A DNA stretch of 18,959 bases from contig CAZGOC010000010.1 of assembly GCA_964527685.1 (NCBI GenBank), positions 1 through 18,959 of the forward strand, in the 5' to 3' direction. The position numbers were made by a program, and so were the translations under genes. The notes below the pieces were generated by a model that ran no database searches, had not been told where the DNA came from, and worked only from the letters and a program-made list of their open reading frames with translations. Within the stretch, counting starts at the first letter, position 1. Every line of letters begins with the position of its first letter. The stretch comes from UBA7396 sp964527685 (GTDB lineage Bacteria; Patescibacteriota; Gracilibacteria; BD1-5; UBA6164). Positions 1 through 8,267 of the stretch are shown piece after piece.

Positions 1-48
1 GTGGAAAACCAACTCTTCAAAGCTCTTCGTAAGCTTAATTATCATAAA

Positions 49-124
49 TGGTGGGTCAGGCGGGATTCGAACCCACGACCTTCGCCTTAAAAGGGCGCTG
101 CTCTACCGGCTGAGCTACTAACCC
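49..124 (-). tRNA. trnK: tRNA-Lys (anticodon UUU), CCA encoded
   Basis: The minus strand folds into a full cloverleaf. The acceptor stem is GGGTTAG (124-118) with CTGACCC (59-53), including one T-G pair. The D arm is GCTC/GAGC with a GG-containing loop. The anticodon arm has the seven-base loop CTTTTAA, giving anticodon TTT for lysine. The T arm is GTGGG/CCCGC with loop TTCGAAT. The discriminator base is A (52), and CCA is encoded at 51-49. The outermost anticodon-stem pair (G27-A43) is mismatched. No intron is seen. Confidence 0.97.
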
Positions 125-145
125 ATCTTTAAACAAAGCTCAAGC

Positions 146-174
146 ATTTTATAAATTTTTTTTAATAATGCAAA
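146..174 (-). promoter_or_regulatory. Candidate promoter of the tRNA-Lys gene
   Basis: Reading the minus strand, TTTGCA (174-169) and TAAAAT (151-146) are 17 bp apart and lie about 20 bp upstream of the tRNA 5' end. They sit in the gap between the truB stop codon and the tRNA. The sequence is very AT-rich, so chance matches are common. Confidence 0.35.
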
Positions 175-190
175 TTTATTTTTGACTTTT

Positions 191-1057
191 TTATATTTTC
201 CTAAAAGGTTTGATTATAAAGCCATTTTTTTCTATAATATTTGTAATTTTATCTTGATTTTTTACAAAATAAATTCAATCATCAACTAAAAAATCTTTTT
301 TTTCTATAACTCTTCAATGATTTAATTCTACTAAATCCTCCTCTTCAAGTTCTAAAAATTTATTATTATCAAATATTTTTTCTTCTTTTAAAAAATTTCC
401 TTCTAAAAAATTATCTAAATTTTGTGCTAGAGATAAATCTAAATTTCATATTTTAGTTCTTCTTAAAAAAGTTATATATCATCAAGTTTGTAATAATTCC
501 CCCAAATCTCTTGCTATTGATCTGATATATGTTCAAGCAGAAACTAAAGCTTTTAAGTGTATTTCTGGGTAATTATATGAAATAATTTCTATATTATAAA
601 TATTAACTTCCCTACTTTTCAATTCAAAATCTATTCATTCTCTTACTAAATCAAGAGCTTTTTTTCAATTAATTTTTAAAGCAGAGTATTTTGGTGGTAA
701 TTGAGATATTTTTCAAGTAAATTTTTTATTTAAAATATCTTTTATATCTTCTATTTTTAAATTATCTTTAAAATATTGTTGTTTTTCTACAGATATATAA
801 TCAATTTCTGTTTCAATATCAAAACTTGGAGTTGTTCAGTTCAAATTAATTTTAAACTCATATTCTTTAGTATCTTTTTCAAAAAAAGGAATTAATTTGG
901 TATAATTTCAAACTCAAACAAGTAATAACCCACTAGCAAGTGGGTCTAAAGTTCAAGTATGTCACATTTTTTTAATGCAAAGAATTTTTTTTAATTTTCT
1001 TAAAACATCAAAACTTGTAATTCCTATAGGTTTATCTATTAAATAAAATCTATCCAT
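191..1057 (-). CDS. truB: TruB, tRNA pseudouridine-55 synthase
   Basis: This 288-residue cytoplasmic enzyme converts uridine 55 in the T loop of tRNAs to pseudouridine. The protein opens with the family signature YLIDKPIGITSFDVLR, followed by MGHTGTLDPLASGLLLVG. D38 of GTLDP is the catalytic aspartate. Both glycines of GHTGTLDP are TGA codons, which strongly supports TGA = Gly. Further family landmarks are QLPPKYSALKI and the GTYIRSIARDLGE segment near residue 180. A short C-terminal extension follows, as is usual for bacterial TruB. The length is normal. It starts 9 bp after the lepB stop codon and is probably co-transcribed with it. There is no Shine-Dalgarno sequence. The stop codon is TAA, and no terminator hairpin follows before the tRNA. 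Confidence 0.96.
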
Positions 1058-1066
1058 TATTTAATA

Positions 1067-1762
1067 TTATTCATAATTATAACTTTCTGGTGATGAAAAC
1101 CATTTTGGTTTTGTATTAATCCCTAAATTTGGATTTGTAAATGAAAAAGTTTTAAAGTTAAAATACCCTAAATCTATAAATATTTTTCAAACTATATCTT
1201 TTTTTGTAATAAAATTTGATTTTCAAGACAATTCACAAGTAGAAAAACAAGCTCTTGAATCAGTTGATCCATTTCTATTATCTCACATAACAAAATAACT
1301 ATTTTCTGGAACTTCATAAGTTATTTCATCCATACTTCATCTTACATAAGTTGATTTATAATTTGTTTCACTTAAATATTTTTCATCAAGTTCTTTAAAT
1401 TCACTACTTCAAGCTGATTTTACAAAAACACTTCAAGATGATATTTTTAAAGTATCTCAAGGAATTCAAATAATTCTTTTAATAAAATACTCTTTCCCAT
1501 CAATATGAGTATTAAAAACTATTACATCTCATTTTTTAGGAGTATCGTAAGTTAAATAACTAAATCTATTTACTATAATAAATTCTCTATCATAATAACT
1601 ATCATACATCGATTGGCCACTAATTTGAAATGGTAATATAAAAAATGTTCTTACAATAAAAACTATGATAACTATGATTATTAAATCTTTTAAAAAATCA
1701 AAAATCTCATCTCTTAAACTCTTTTTTTTATCCTCTGTTTGAGATATATTTTCTTCTGACAT
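1067..1762 (-). CDS. lepB: Signal peptidase I (S26 family)
   Basis: This 231-residue membrane serine protease removes signal peptides from exported proteins on the outer face of the membrane. An N-terminal basic segment is followed by one strong membrane helix at about residues 25-43. Box B is SGQSM with nucleophile S51. The general-base lysine is K95 in YFIKRIIGIPGD. Box E is MGDNRNGSTDSR near residue 158. The glycine after RN in box E is a TGA codon. Read with the standard code, the ORF would stop at residue 77, just before the catalytic lysine. It is the first gene of the lepB-truB pair and has a good TATAAT box upstream. The surface locus on the right supplies many substrates with signal peptides. 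Confidence 0.95.
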
Positions 1763-1790
1763 AATATTATTTTTAAATTAAAGTAAAAAT

Positions 1791-1817
1791 ATTATATAAA
1801 GTTTTTTAAAAAATCAA
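1791..1817 (-). promoter_or_regulatory. Candidate lepB promoter
   Basis: On the minus strand, TTGATT (1817-1812) and a perfect TATAAT (1796-1791) are 15 bp apart. The -10 box ends 29 bp before the lepB ATG. The -35 lies next to the Fur-like palindrome at 1829-1843, so repression of lepB by the adjacent regulator is possible. Confidence 0.5.
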
Positions 1818-1828
1818 TTTTTTTAAAT

Positions 1829-1843
1829 TGAGAGTAATTCTCA
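1829..1843. promoter_or_regulatory. Fur-like 7-1-7 operator
   Basis: TGAGAGT-A-ATTCTCA is an inverted repeat with 6 of 7 arm positions complementary, separated by one base. This is the geometry of the classic Fur half-site arrangement (TGATAAT-n-ATTATCA). It lies between the lepB and fur-like genes, 8 bp upstream of the TTGACT -35 of the latter and 11 bp upstream of the lepB -35. Assignment as the binding site of the neighbouring regulator is inferred from position and shape. Confidence 0.55.
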
Positions 1844-1850
1844 TTTTTAT

Positions 1851-1877
1851 TTGACTTTTAAAAAAATATTTTAAAAT
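1851..1877 (+). promoter_or_regulatory. Candidate promoter of the Fur-family gene
   Basis: TTGACT (1851-1856) is followed after 15 bp by TAAAAT (1872-1877), about 30 bp before the ATG at 1907. The TTGACTTTTAAAAAAA core is almost repeated at 4850, upstream of the secreted-protein gene. The -35 is a good match; the -10 is only one of several possible in this A/T tract. Confidence 0.4.
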
Positions 1878-1906
1878 AAAGTAAATTAAAGATTAATAAC
1901 ACCTAA

Positions 1907-2257
1907 ATGAAAACAAAATTTTATACAAAAGATATAATTGAAATTTGTGATAACAAACACTTAACTGTTGATGAAATATTTGAACTTATTTCACAAAAAC
2001 ACCCTCTTGCTTGAAAATCTTCAATATATAGAAATGTAGAAGAATTAAGTATTTCTTGAGAATTAAAAAAAGTAGTTTGAGCTTCAAAAAAAACATATTT
2101 TGAAAAATCAAAACATCCTCACTTGCATTTAATTGATGAAGAAACTTGAAAAATAATTGATATTGATATAGATAAAATGCCTAACTTCTCCCTACCGAAT
2201 TGATTTGAAATAAGTGATTTTGATATAAAATTTTACTGAAAATTAAAAAAAAACTAG
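1907..2257 (+). CDS. Fur-family transcriptional regulator (short, no CxxC)
   Basis: This is a 116-residue DNA-binding regulator of the Fur/PerR/Zur family. The N-terminal winged helix (about 1-65) contains the recognition-helix motif SSIYRNVEEL (residues 38-47). The hinge and dimerisation part carries the metal-ligand histidine cluster HPHLHLIDEETGKIIDID (70-87). In typical members this region reads HxHxHLICxxCGKI. Here the two cysteines of the structural zinc site are replaced by D77 and T80, and the C-terminal domain is short. It may therefore bind metal only through His/Asp/Glu, or sense something else. Glycines G36, G51, G58, G81, G99 and G111 are TGA codons, including the conserved G81. 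The start is the first ATG after a promoter and a Fur-like box, suggesting autoregulation. The metal specificity cannot be told from sequence. Confidence 0.88.
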
Positions 2258-2275
2258 TTAAAACTAGTTTTTTTT
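2246..2275. terminator. Bidirectional terminator between fur-like gene and tex
   Basis: Two copies of AACTAGTT (2252-2259 and 2262-2269) form a hairpin flanked by nine A on the left and eight T on the right, so it can terminate transcription on both strands. The left arm contains the TAG stop of the fur-like gene (2255-2257). The right T tract overlaps the tex stop codon (2274-2276). Confidence 0.8.
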
Positions 2276-4340
2276 AAATTTTCATACTTAATTGTAATTT
2301 ATTTGTTTTTTCATCTATTTGAGTTATTTTTACTCTAACTTTATCTCAAACAGCTACAAAATCATTTGGATCTTTAACAAAAGCATCTGCTATTTGAGAA
2401 ACATGAACAAGTCAATCATTTTTTAATCACACATCAACAAAAGCTCAAAAAGCAACTACATTTCTTATAGTTCAGTCTAAAATATCTCAAACTTTTAGTT
2501 CTTCAAACACTACTTTTTTAGATGATTTAGTATAAGTAGAAACAATTCTTTTTTCTATTCATAAATTTTTATAACTATCCCAAATAAAATCAACTGTATC
2601 TTGATTTGCATTTTTTAGTAATTCTTGTGATTTAGTATCTATTTTTTTTAAATTATTTTCTATCAAATATTTTGCAAGTATGTATTGATCTGGATGTATA
2701 TCACTATTGTCTAGTTTTTCAATACTTTCTGGAACTCTTAAAAATCAAATAGCTTGAGTATATGCCTTTTCTCAAAGCACTTTTTTTAATTCTTCTCTTG
2801 ATCTATATGGTCTATTTTGATAGATTTTTTTTGCTTGTCTTTTATCTATTCATGAAATATATCAAAGTAAATAAATTGATGCTTGATTTACATTTATTCA
2901 AACTTCATTTACAGACATTTCAACTACAAAAGAAAGTTTTTCTTCTAATTTTTTTTGTGTTATATCATGTTGATACATCCCAACTCAAATACTTCAAACA
3001 GGGACTTTTACTATCTCAGATAAAGGATCAATAAACCTCCTTCAAATAGATATTGTTCCTCTGTCAAGTGAGTCTAAATCTGGAAATTCTTCTTGTGCAA
3101 TTTCTCAAGCACTATAAACAGAAGCTCAAGATTCATTTACTATAAAAATATCTTTAGAAAATATTTCTTTAACTAAATCTTGAGTTTCATTTGATCAAGT
3201 TCAGTTTCAAATAACAACAACTTCTATTTTATATTTTGAAATAATATCTTTTAAAATATTTTTAGCTTCCTCTAAAAAATGTAAAAATATCTTCCCAAAA
3301 TATTTTGGATTTCATAATTCATCAAGCACACACAATTTACATCAAGCCTTAAATCCTGGGTCAATTGCTAAAATAACTTTTCAATATTCAGGTTTTGACA
3401 TAAGTAAATTAAATAAATTTTTTTCAAAAACTAAAATACTATCATCTTCTCAAATATCTTTTAAATCAGACCTTATTTCATTTTCAACTGAAGAAAATAA
3501 CACACTATATCCATCTAAAAAAGCCTCTTCAAGTTCTTTTATAAAAGGAATTTTTGTATTTAAAATATTTGCATAATTATATCTAGCTTTAGATAAAATT
3601 ACTTCATCTTTTTCTATTTTTATGTTTAAAATTCAAAGTGATTCTCCCCTATTTAAAGCAAGTATTTGATATGGTTTTATATATTGTATTTTTAGTTGAT
3701 TTTCAAAATATAATTCAAATTTTGGAATTTGTTCTTTATCTTTATCATTTAGTTTTTCAAGTGACTTTTGAGTTTTTTTACTTGATGAAATAACTCAATA
3801 TTTTTTGTATTCTGTAATTAGTAATTCTCTTAAAAATGTATTTGATGATATTTCACTTGAAATAATATCAATAGCACCTAAAATAATTTCATCTTTTTCA
3901 TATTTTAAAGACAAATTATTTGGTATTTCAAAAGATTTATTTAATTTTATAATTTCTGCAACTTCTCAAAATCCTTTTTCTAAAGCTATCATTGCTTTAG
4001 TTTTTTTCTTTGATTTATATGGTTTATAAATTTCTTCTACTTCTTTTAATGTTTTTGCATTTATTAAATTGTTTAATAAATCAGGAGTCATTTTTCAAAT
4101 CTCAGTTATAGCATTTATAGCTTGAGATTTAGCTTCATATAGATTTTTAATCTTTTTTTCTAAGTCAATAATTGATTTAATTTGTATTTCATCCAAATTT
4201 TTTGTGACTTCCTTTTTATAACGAGCAATAAAAGGAATTGTATCTCAAGATTTTATCATTTCTAAAACAACAAAAACTTGATTTTGAGTTATATTTAATT
4301 CATTTGCAATAATTTCTAAATAATTTGGTTCTACTAACAT
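2274..4340 (-). CDS. tex: Tex-family S1 RNA-binding protein
   Basis: This 688-residue protein matches the Tex/YhgF family, conserved bacterial nucleic-acid-binding proteins linked to transcription and RNA handling. The order of parts is typical. A helical Tex N-terminal region comes first, containing SGDTIPFIARYKKE. The central part includes ALNRGESLGIL. A YqgF/RNase-H-like fold begins near residue 325 (LAIDPGFKAGCK) and runs through VIGNGTGSNETQ. The GVGMYQHD motif near 453 precedes helix-hairpin-helix repeats. A C-terminal S1 domain starts near 617 (GDILDGTIRNVVAFGAFVDVG). The length is slightly below the usual 720-780. Many conserved glycines are TGA. The start ATG at 4340 gives the usual N-terminus. 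It lies 71 bp downstream of the UPF0102 gene and may be read with it or from its own promoter. Confidence 0.95.
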
Positions 4341-4370
4341 CTTTTTAAGTTTTAAAAAATAATTTTTAAA

Positions 4371-4398
4371 AGTATAGAGAAGTTAACTCAAAAGTAAA
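4371..4398 (-). promoter_or_regulatory. Candidate tex promoter
   Basis: On the minus strand, TTTACT (4398-4393) and TATACT (4376-4371) are 16 bp apart in the 71-bp gap between the UPF0102 stop codon and the tex start. The leader would be about 25 nt. Confidence 0.35.
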
Positions 4399-4411
4399 TT
4401 ATTTTTTAAAA

Positions 4412-4765
4412 TTAAGCTAAACTTTGGTTTTTATAATGAGTTAATTTATATGATTTTTCTTGTTTTTGTATAGTTATTACATCAAACCTGATTTTTTCAA
4501 AATTAAGTTTATGTTTTAAAACATAATAATCTATAGTTTTTGATAATTTAAAAAGTTTTGATTTAGTTATACTCTCTTCTCCACTTCAAAAAAAGTTGTT
4601 ACTTCTATATTTTACTTCAAAAAATATAACTAAATCATCTTTACTTCAAACTATGTCAATTTCTCAAAATCTACCAAATTTAAAATTTGTATCAACTATT
4701 TTAAATCAATTTCTTTTTAAATATTCAAGTGCTATTATTTCTCAATTATCTCATAATTTTTTCAT
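4412..4765 (-). CDS. yraN: UPF0102 family protein (YraN-like, endonuclease-like fold)
   Basis: This 117-residue protein has the UPF0102 signature. The N-terminus GDNGEIIALEYLKRNGFKI is followed by FGRFGEIDIVG (30-40) and LVIFFEVKYRS (45-55). The residues matching the restriction-endonuclease-like catalytic core (E35, D37, E50, K52) are all present. The glycine before E35 is a TGA codon. The cellular role of the family is not settled; a Holliday-junction-resolvase-related nuclease activity has been proposed from the fold. ATG at 4765 gives the standard start. A TATAAT lies only 6 bp upstream, so the transcript may be leaderless. It may lead into tex. Confidence 0.9.
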
Positions 4766-4771
4766 AAAATT

Positions 4772-4777
4772 ATTATA
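4772..4777 (-). promoter_or_regulatory. Candidate -10 box of the UPF0102 gene (leaderless)
   Basis: A perfect TATAAT on the minus strand ends 6 bp before the ATG. Transcription about 7 bp downstream of it would begin at the start codon itself. No convincing -35 is seen. Confidence 0.3.
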
Positions 4778-4805
4778 TTAATAAACTTCAAATAGTTTAA
4801 TTATT

Positions 4806-4829
4806 TAGCTAAAAAAAGCTAATTTTTTA
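4806..4829 (+). terminator. Orphan terminator-like hairpin
   Basis: TTAGCT (4806-4811), six A, AGCTAA (4818-4823), then six T form a small rho-independent-type structure reading rightwards. No plus-strand gene lies upstream; the UPF0102 gene is on the other strand. It stands about 20 bp ahead of the promoter of the 207-aa protein and may insulate it from antisense transcription. Confidence 0.4.
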
Positions 4830-4849
4830 ATTAAATAAAAAAATACTCT

Positions 4850-4876
4850 TGACTTTTAAAAAAAATAGGATAATAA
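4850..4876 (+). promoter_or_regulatory. Candidate promoter of the 207-aa secreted protein
   Basis: TTGACT (4850-4855) is followed after 15 bp by TAATAA (4871-4876), overlapping GATAAT at 4869-4874. The -35 and its A-rich spacer are almost identical to those at 1851. The leader to the ATG at 4947 would be about 65 nt. Confidence 0.45.
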
Positions 4877-4946
4877 ATATAAATAAAACAAAAATAAAAA
4901 ATATTTAACTAATATAAAATTTATTTATTTTTTAATTATATTGTTT

Positions 4947-5725
4947 ATGAAAACAAATTTTAAAAAAATAGTTGCTTGAGCTTCTTTAGTTGCTTTAGTA
5001 GCTATGAATACTGCTTTTGCTAGTAGTATAACTTTTACTTGAAGTGTTACTGGTGGTGCTACTAATACAGATGTTGAGTATGATACAGTTACTAAAATAT
5101 GAACTTGATCAGCAACAGTAAATGTTACTGCTACTGTATTACCTACTTTAAGTATGTCTCTTAGTTTAAACAGTATTGATTTTTGAGAATTAGTTCCTTG
5201 AACTCCAAAGACCAAAGGATTAAGTGTTACAACTGCTTCTAATGCAAAAGATTGAATAACTGTTTCTGTAGCTTCAACTTGACTTGCTACTTGAAGTGCT
5301 TGAACTGATAAACATATCGGTGCTTTAGCTAGAGGGTCTTCTGTTGCAACTACTTGAAATGATACTTATAAAATAGAGTCACTAACAAATATGTTTTGAA
5401 CAGATTTAAGTCTAACAGATATTACTTGAACTCAAAATATATTAGTAGCTAATAATGTTGCTGATGCAAATGCTGTTACAACTGTTGATTTAACTGCAAC
5501 TACTGATGCTCAAACAGAAGCTTGAAATTATACTGATACATTNNNNNNNNNNNNNNNNNNNNNNNNNNNNNNNNNNNNNNNNNNNNNNNNNNNNNNNNNN
5601 NNNNNNNNNNNNNNNNNNNNNNNNNNNNNNNNNNNNNNNNNNATTTAACTGCAACTACTGATGCTCAAACAGAAGCTTGAAATTATACTGATACATTAAC
5701 TTTTACTGTTACTTGAAATTTTTAG
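4947..5725 (+). CDS. Secreted WxL-like surface protein, interrupted by scaffold gap
   Basis: A signal peptide (about residues 1-25, ending NTAFA) is followed by a Thr/Ser/Ala/Gly-rich beta protein with no other membrane segment. SIDFGELVPGTP (76-87) is followed by LSVTTASNAKDGITVSV, and the end reads AGNYTDTLTFTVTGNF. This layout recalls the WxL surface domain of Firmicutes, but the tryptophan of the WxL motif is absent. The C-terminus of the 2484-residue protein shares the I-D-[FL]-G-E-L-x-P motif. The adjacent DUF916-like gene supports the parallel. A run of exactly 100 N (5543-5642) puts the two halves out of frame. If the 55-bp duplicate flanking the gap is collapsed, the reading frame joins perfectly to TAG at 5723, giving 207 residues. 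The gene is flanked by its own promoter and terminator, so it may be highly expressed alone. The family is uncertain. Confidence 0.8.
5488..5542 (+). repeat. 55-bp direct repeat, copy 1 (left gap flank)
   Basis: The 55 bases ending at the first N are identical to the 55 bases starting after the last N (5643-5697). It probably marks an unmerged contig overlap rather than a biological repeat. Confidence 0.9.
5543..5642. other. Scaffold gap of 100 N
   Basis: Exactly 100 undetermined bases, a conventional placeholder for a gap of unknown size. It lies inside the gene of the 207-aa secreted protein and, taken literally, shifts its frame by two. Confidence 0.98.
5643..5697 (+). repeat. 55-bp direct repeat, copy 2 (right gap flank)
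   Basis: Identical to 5488-5542 and abuts the N run. Its downstream continuation (from 5698) keeps the gene in frame only when the two copies are merged. Confidence 0.9.
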
Positions 5726-5739
5726 TTTAAAATAATAAA

Positions 5740-5768
5740 AAAACTTACCTTTAAAGGTAGGTTTTTTT
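5740..5768 (+). terminator. Terminator after the 207-aa protein gene
   Basis: CTTACCTTT and AAAGGTAGG form a 9-bp stem (one T-G pair) with almost no loop, preceded by A's and followed by a seven-T run. It separates this gene from the downstream DUF916-like cluster. Confidence 0.8.
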
Positions 5769-5769
5769 A

Positions 5770-5796
5770 TTGCTTTTTTTTAAAAAAAAGTATACT
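5770..5796 (+). promoter_or_regulatory. Candidate promoter of the DUF916-like cluster
   Basis: TTGCTT (5770-5775) and TATACT (5791-5796) are 15 bp apart, immediately downstream of the terminator and about 34 bp before the ATG at 5830. Confidence 0.4.
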
Positions 5797-5829
5797 AAAA
5801 AATAGCTATTTAAATTTAATTATTACCCA

Positions 5830-7020
5830 ATGAAGAAAATATTTTTAATTTTTGTTTTAATAATATCTTTTTGAATTATTAACAATACTTTTGCTTCTTT
5901 CTCCATAAGTCCTTTAAAATTTGAATTTGATATAAGCTCAAACTCATCTAAAAAAGAAAAAATTAAATTAACAAATTCTTGAGATACTCCTATCACTCTT
6001 TATTCTTCAAAAGAAGATTTTATTGCTTGAGATGATAGTGGAACCCCAAAATTTGTAAAACAAGAAAATCAAGAAACAAGTAAATATTCTTTATCTAATT
6101 GGATAGAAATTGAAGATAAAAATATAACTCTAGCACCAAAAGAAAGTAAAGAAGTTTATTTTACTGTTAAAGTCCCAAACACATCAGAACCAGGATGACA
6201 TTATTGAGCTATATTTTTTTCACCATGAAATCCATCATGATGACAAGTTGCTGTAGTTCAAAGATTATGAGTTTTGATTTTAGTAAATGTTCCTTGAGAG
6301 GTGTTGATTTCTTGAGATGTAAAAAGTTTTGAGATTTGACAATATAACACAGAAAAAAAACTTGAAACAAAAACAAATTTTGAGTCTCTTCCTATAGTAT
6401 TTCAAACTATTTTTAAAAATGATTGAAATGTTCATTTAAAACCTAATTGAAAAATTACTTTAATAGATGAGAATTGAGAAGTTTTAAAAAATATTTGAAA
6501 AGAAACTCTCTATAGTCCAGCATGAGCTTATATATGAGAAAAAATGGTTGATTATCTTCCTATAAATGATACTTTATGAAATGTTTTACCTCATAGTGAA
6601 AGAAAATTTGACTTATCTTGGGAATGATTTTGATACAATGTATTAAATGATGACTGAACTAAAGTAGTTAAGTTTAAGTCAATTGAAGATTATTATGCTG
6701 ATAAAACTGCAGATAGTGCAAAATACTTGATGTTTTGGCAAAAAATAAATTCAAGAGTTGTAAATAAAAAAATAACTGCAAACTTTGATTTAAAATACGA
6801 AGCAAAAGACAAAGAAATAAAAACTTTTGAAAATAAAAAGGATTTCTACATAACTTATAATGAAAAATATATTTGAGTAAACTACTATTTAGTATTTACT
6901 TTATGAGTTGTTTTAATATTAATTTTAGTTTATTTTATAGTTATTATGCCAAAACAAAAAACTAAAAAAGAACAAGAATTAAAAGAAAAAATATTAAAAG
7001 AATTAAATGAAAATAAATAA
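5830..7020 (+). CDS. DUF916-like (WxL-interacting-type) membrane-anchored surface protein
   Basis: This is a 396-residue exported protein. It has a signal peptide (about 1-23, ending NTFA) and an N-terminal beta domain starting SFSISPLKFEFDI. KIKLTNSGDTPITLYSSKED is typical of DUF916 and related immunoglobulin-like domains. The motif EPGGHYGAIFFSPGNPSGGQ and a second beta domain beginning near FKNDGNVHLKPNGKITLIDENG follow; the latter resembles the DUF3324 half of the Firmicutes proteins. A membrane helix lies at about 352-374, with a basic cytoplasmic tail rich in K/E. In Firmicutes such proteins sit beside WxL genes and bind WxL proteins or peptidoglycan at the surface, so a docking role for the neighbouring WxL-like protein is inferred. 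It heads a four-gene cluster; the next gene starts 22 bp downstream. There is no Shine-Dalgarno sequence. Confidence 0.8.
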
Positions 7021-7042
7021 TTTATTTGATAAATATTTAAAT

Positions 7043-7462
7043 ATGAAAAAAATAATTTCATTTTTTATATTATTTATATCTTTTTTAAATATATCAATAG
7101 CAGATGAAAATGTAATAGTTTCTGCTATTGTTTGACTTTCAAATCATCCACCTTTAATTTTAAGTGTAAATCCAAATAGTGATCCTCGTATTTTAAAAAC
7201 AAATAAAACTCAAAGTTATACTATTTATTTTAAAGATGATGAAAAAGATACTTTAACTTATACAATAACTGCTTGAAGTGGTTTTACTAATCCTATTTCT
7301 TGAACTATTTCAAATTTAGATTACAACTCTAATAGTTGAGCTTATATAAATTTTTTATATTTATCTCCTCCTCTTCCAAACCCAAATGAATCAATAATAA
7401 TTACTTTAAATGATTGAAGTTCTTTAATAACTAAAAAATTAAATTTATATATCTATGAATAA
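7043..7462 (+). CDS. Small secreted Ig-like protein of unknown function
   Basis: This 139-residue protein has a clear signal peptide (about 1-20, ending ISIA) and one short beta-rich domain. The segment HPPLILSVNPNSDPRI, then SYTIYFKDDEKDTLTYTITAG, resembles cadherin-like or Ig-like surface modules, where D-D-E-x-D-T-L-x-Y is common. There are no cysteines and no C-terminal anchor. I do not recognise a named family. The stop codon overlaps the start of the next gene by 8 bp, so the two are translated from one transcript and may be coupled. The small size and position next to the DUF916-like gene suggest an accessory component of the same surface assembly. Confidence 0.75.
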
Positions 7463-8261
7463 AAAAACTATAATATTTATAATTTTTTCATTTATTTTAA
7501 TAGTAGTTTATCTGTATTTTAAAACCCCTATTATTGAAAATAAAGATAATTTTAAAAATATAGATAATATAAAAGATATTTGAGAAACAAAAAAAGATTG
7601 AATTTTAGATGAAAATAAATTTAATGACACTATAAATGAATTAAAAAATAATAAAGAAAATAATACAAAAAAAAATTATATAACTAATTCTACTTCTTGA
7701 AGTTTAGATATAAATTTAGACAATCAAAATCTAAACTCAAATATAACTTTTGATAATTATAATTTAAATTCAAATATAAACAATTTAATAAAAATCAATT
7801 GAGATAAAAAAAATCTAATAAAATATGTAAATATTGGATGAGTTAGCTTAACTCCTATTGTTGATAAAGATGAAATATTTTTATCAATAGCAAAAAATAC
7901 TTTCTGAAATTGAGAATATTTTATTATCTTACAAATGATGGATAATTCTATAATTACATTAAATAAAAAAATATCTTTTGTGTTTAATGATAGTGAAACA
8001 AATATAGCAAATATAACTCCTAAAAGTATTAAAAATACTCAAGATACTCATATTGTTTTACAGTGAAATTGATTTAGCAAAGTTATTTCATTACAATTAA
8101 GTAATAATATTATATTAAAAAATGCTTCTTTTGAAATTATTTCAGACCAAGTAATGAGTGTAAAAATACCTAAAAACTTAAATAAATGAACTTATTTTTT
8201 AAATATCATGACAACAAAATGAATTATAAACTTAAAAAATAATACTTTTATAATTAATTAA
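7455..8261 (+). CDS. Membrane-anchored protein with IPT/TIG domain
   Basis: This 268-residue protein begins with a single hydrophobic helix (about 5-22, IIFIIFSFILIVVYLYF) that lacks an obvious cleavage site, so it is probably anchored facing outward. Residues 25-110 are low-complexity and rich in N, K and D, likely an extended stalk. A beta-rich middle part (about 110-185) is followed by an IPT/TIG fold from about 186. There ITPKSIKNTQDTHIVLQGNG is the strand pair that usually opens an IPT domain, and the protein ends with the last strands at NNTFIIN. IPT domains are Ig-like modules found in many surface proteins. The start overlaps the previous stop codon (ATGAATAA), and the next gene starts 6 bp downstream. 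Function is inferred from the surface-locus context only. Confidence 0.75.
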
Positions 8262-8267
8262 TTTATT

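Noticed and set aside
1..48. Possible end of a coding region or second tRNA at the left edge
   Set aside because: No frame gives a recognisable sequence and no cloverleaf forms; the stretch is too short to call.
1529..1762. LepB as a 77-residue truncated or pseudogenised protein
   Set aside because: The apparent stop is TGA. Reading it as Gly gives the catalytic lysine, box E and a normal length.
1907..2257. TGA as tryptophan (code 4) or selenocysteine
   Set aside because: TGA sits on invariant glycines in TruB, LepB and UPF0102. Trp is encoded by TGG elsewhere, and TGA is far too frequent for selenocysteine.
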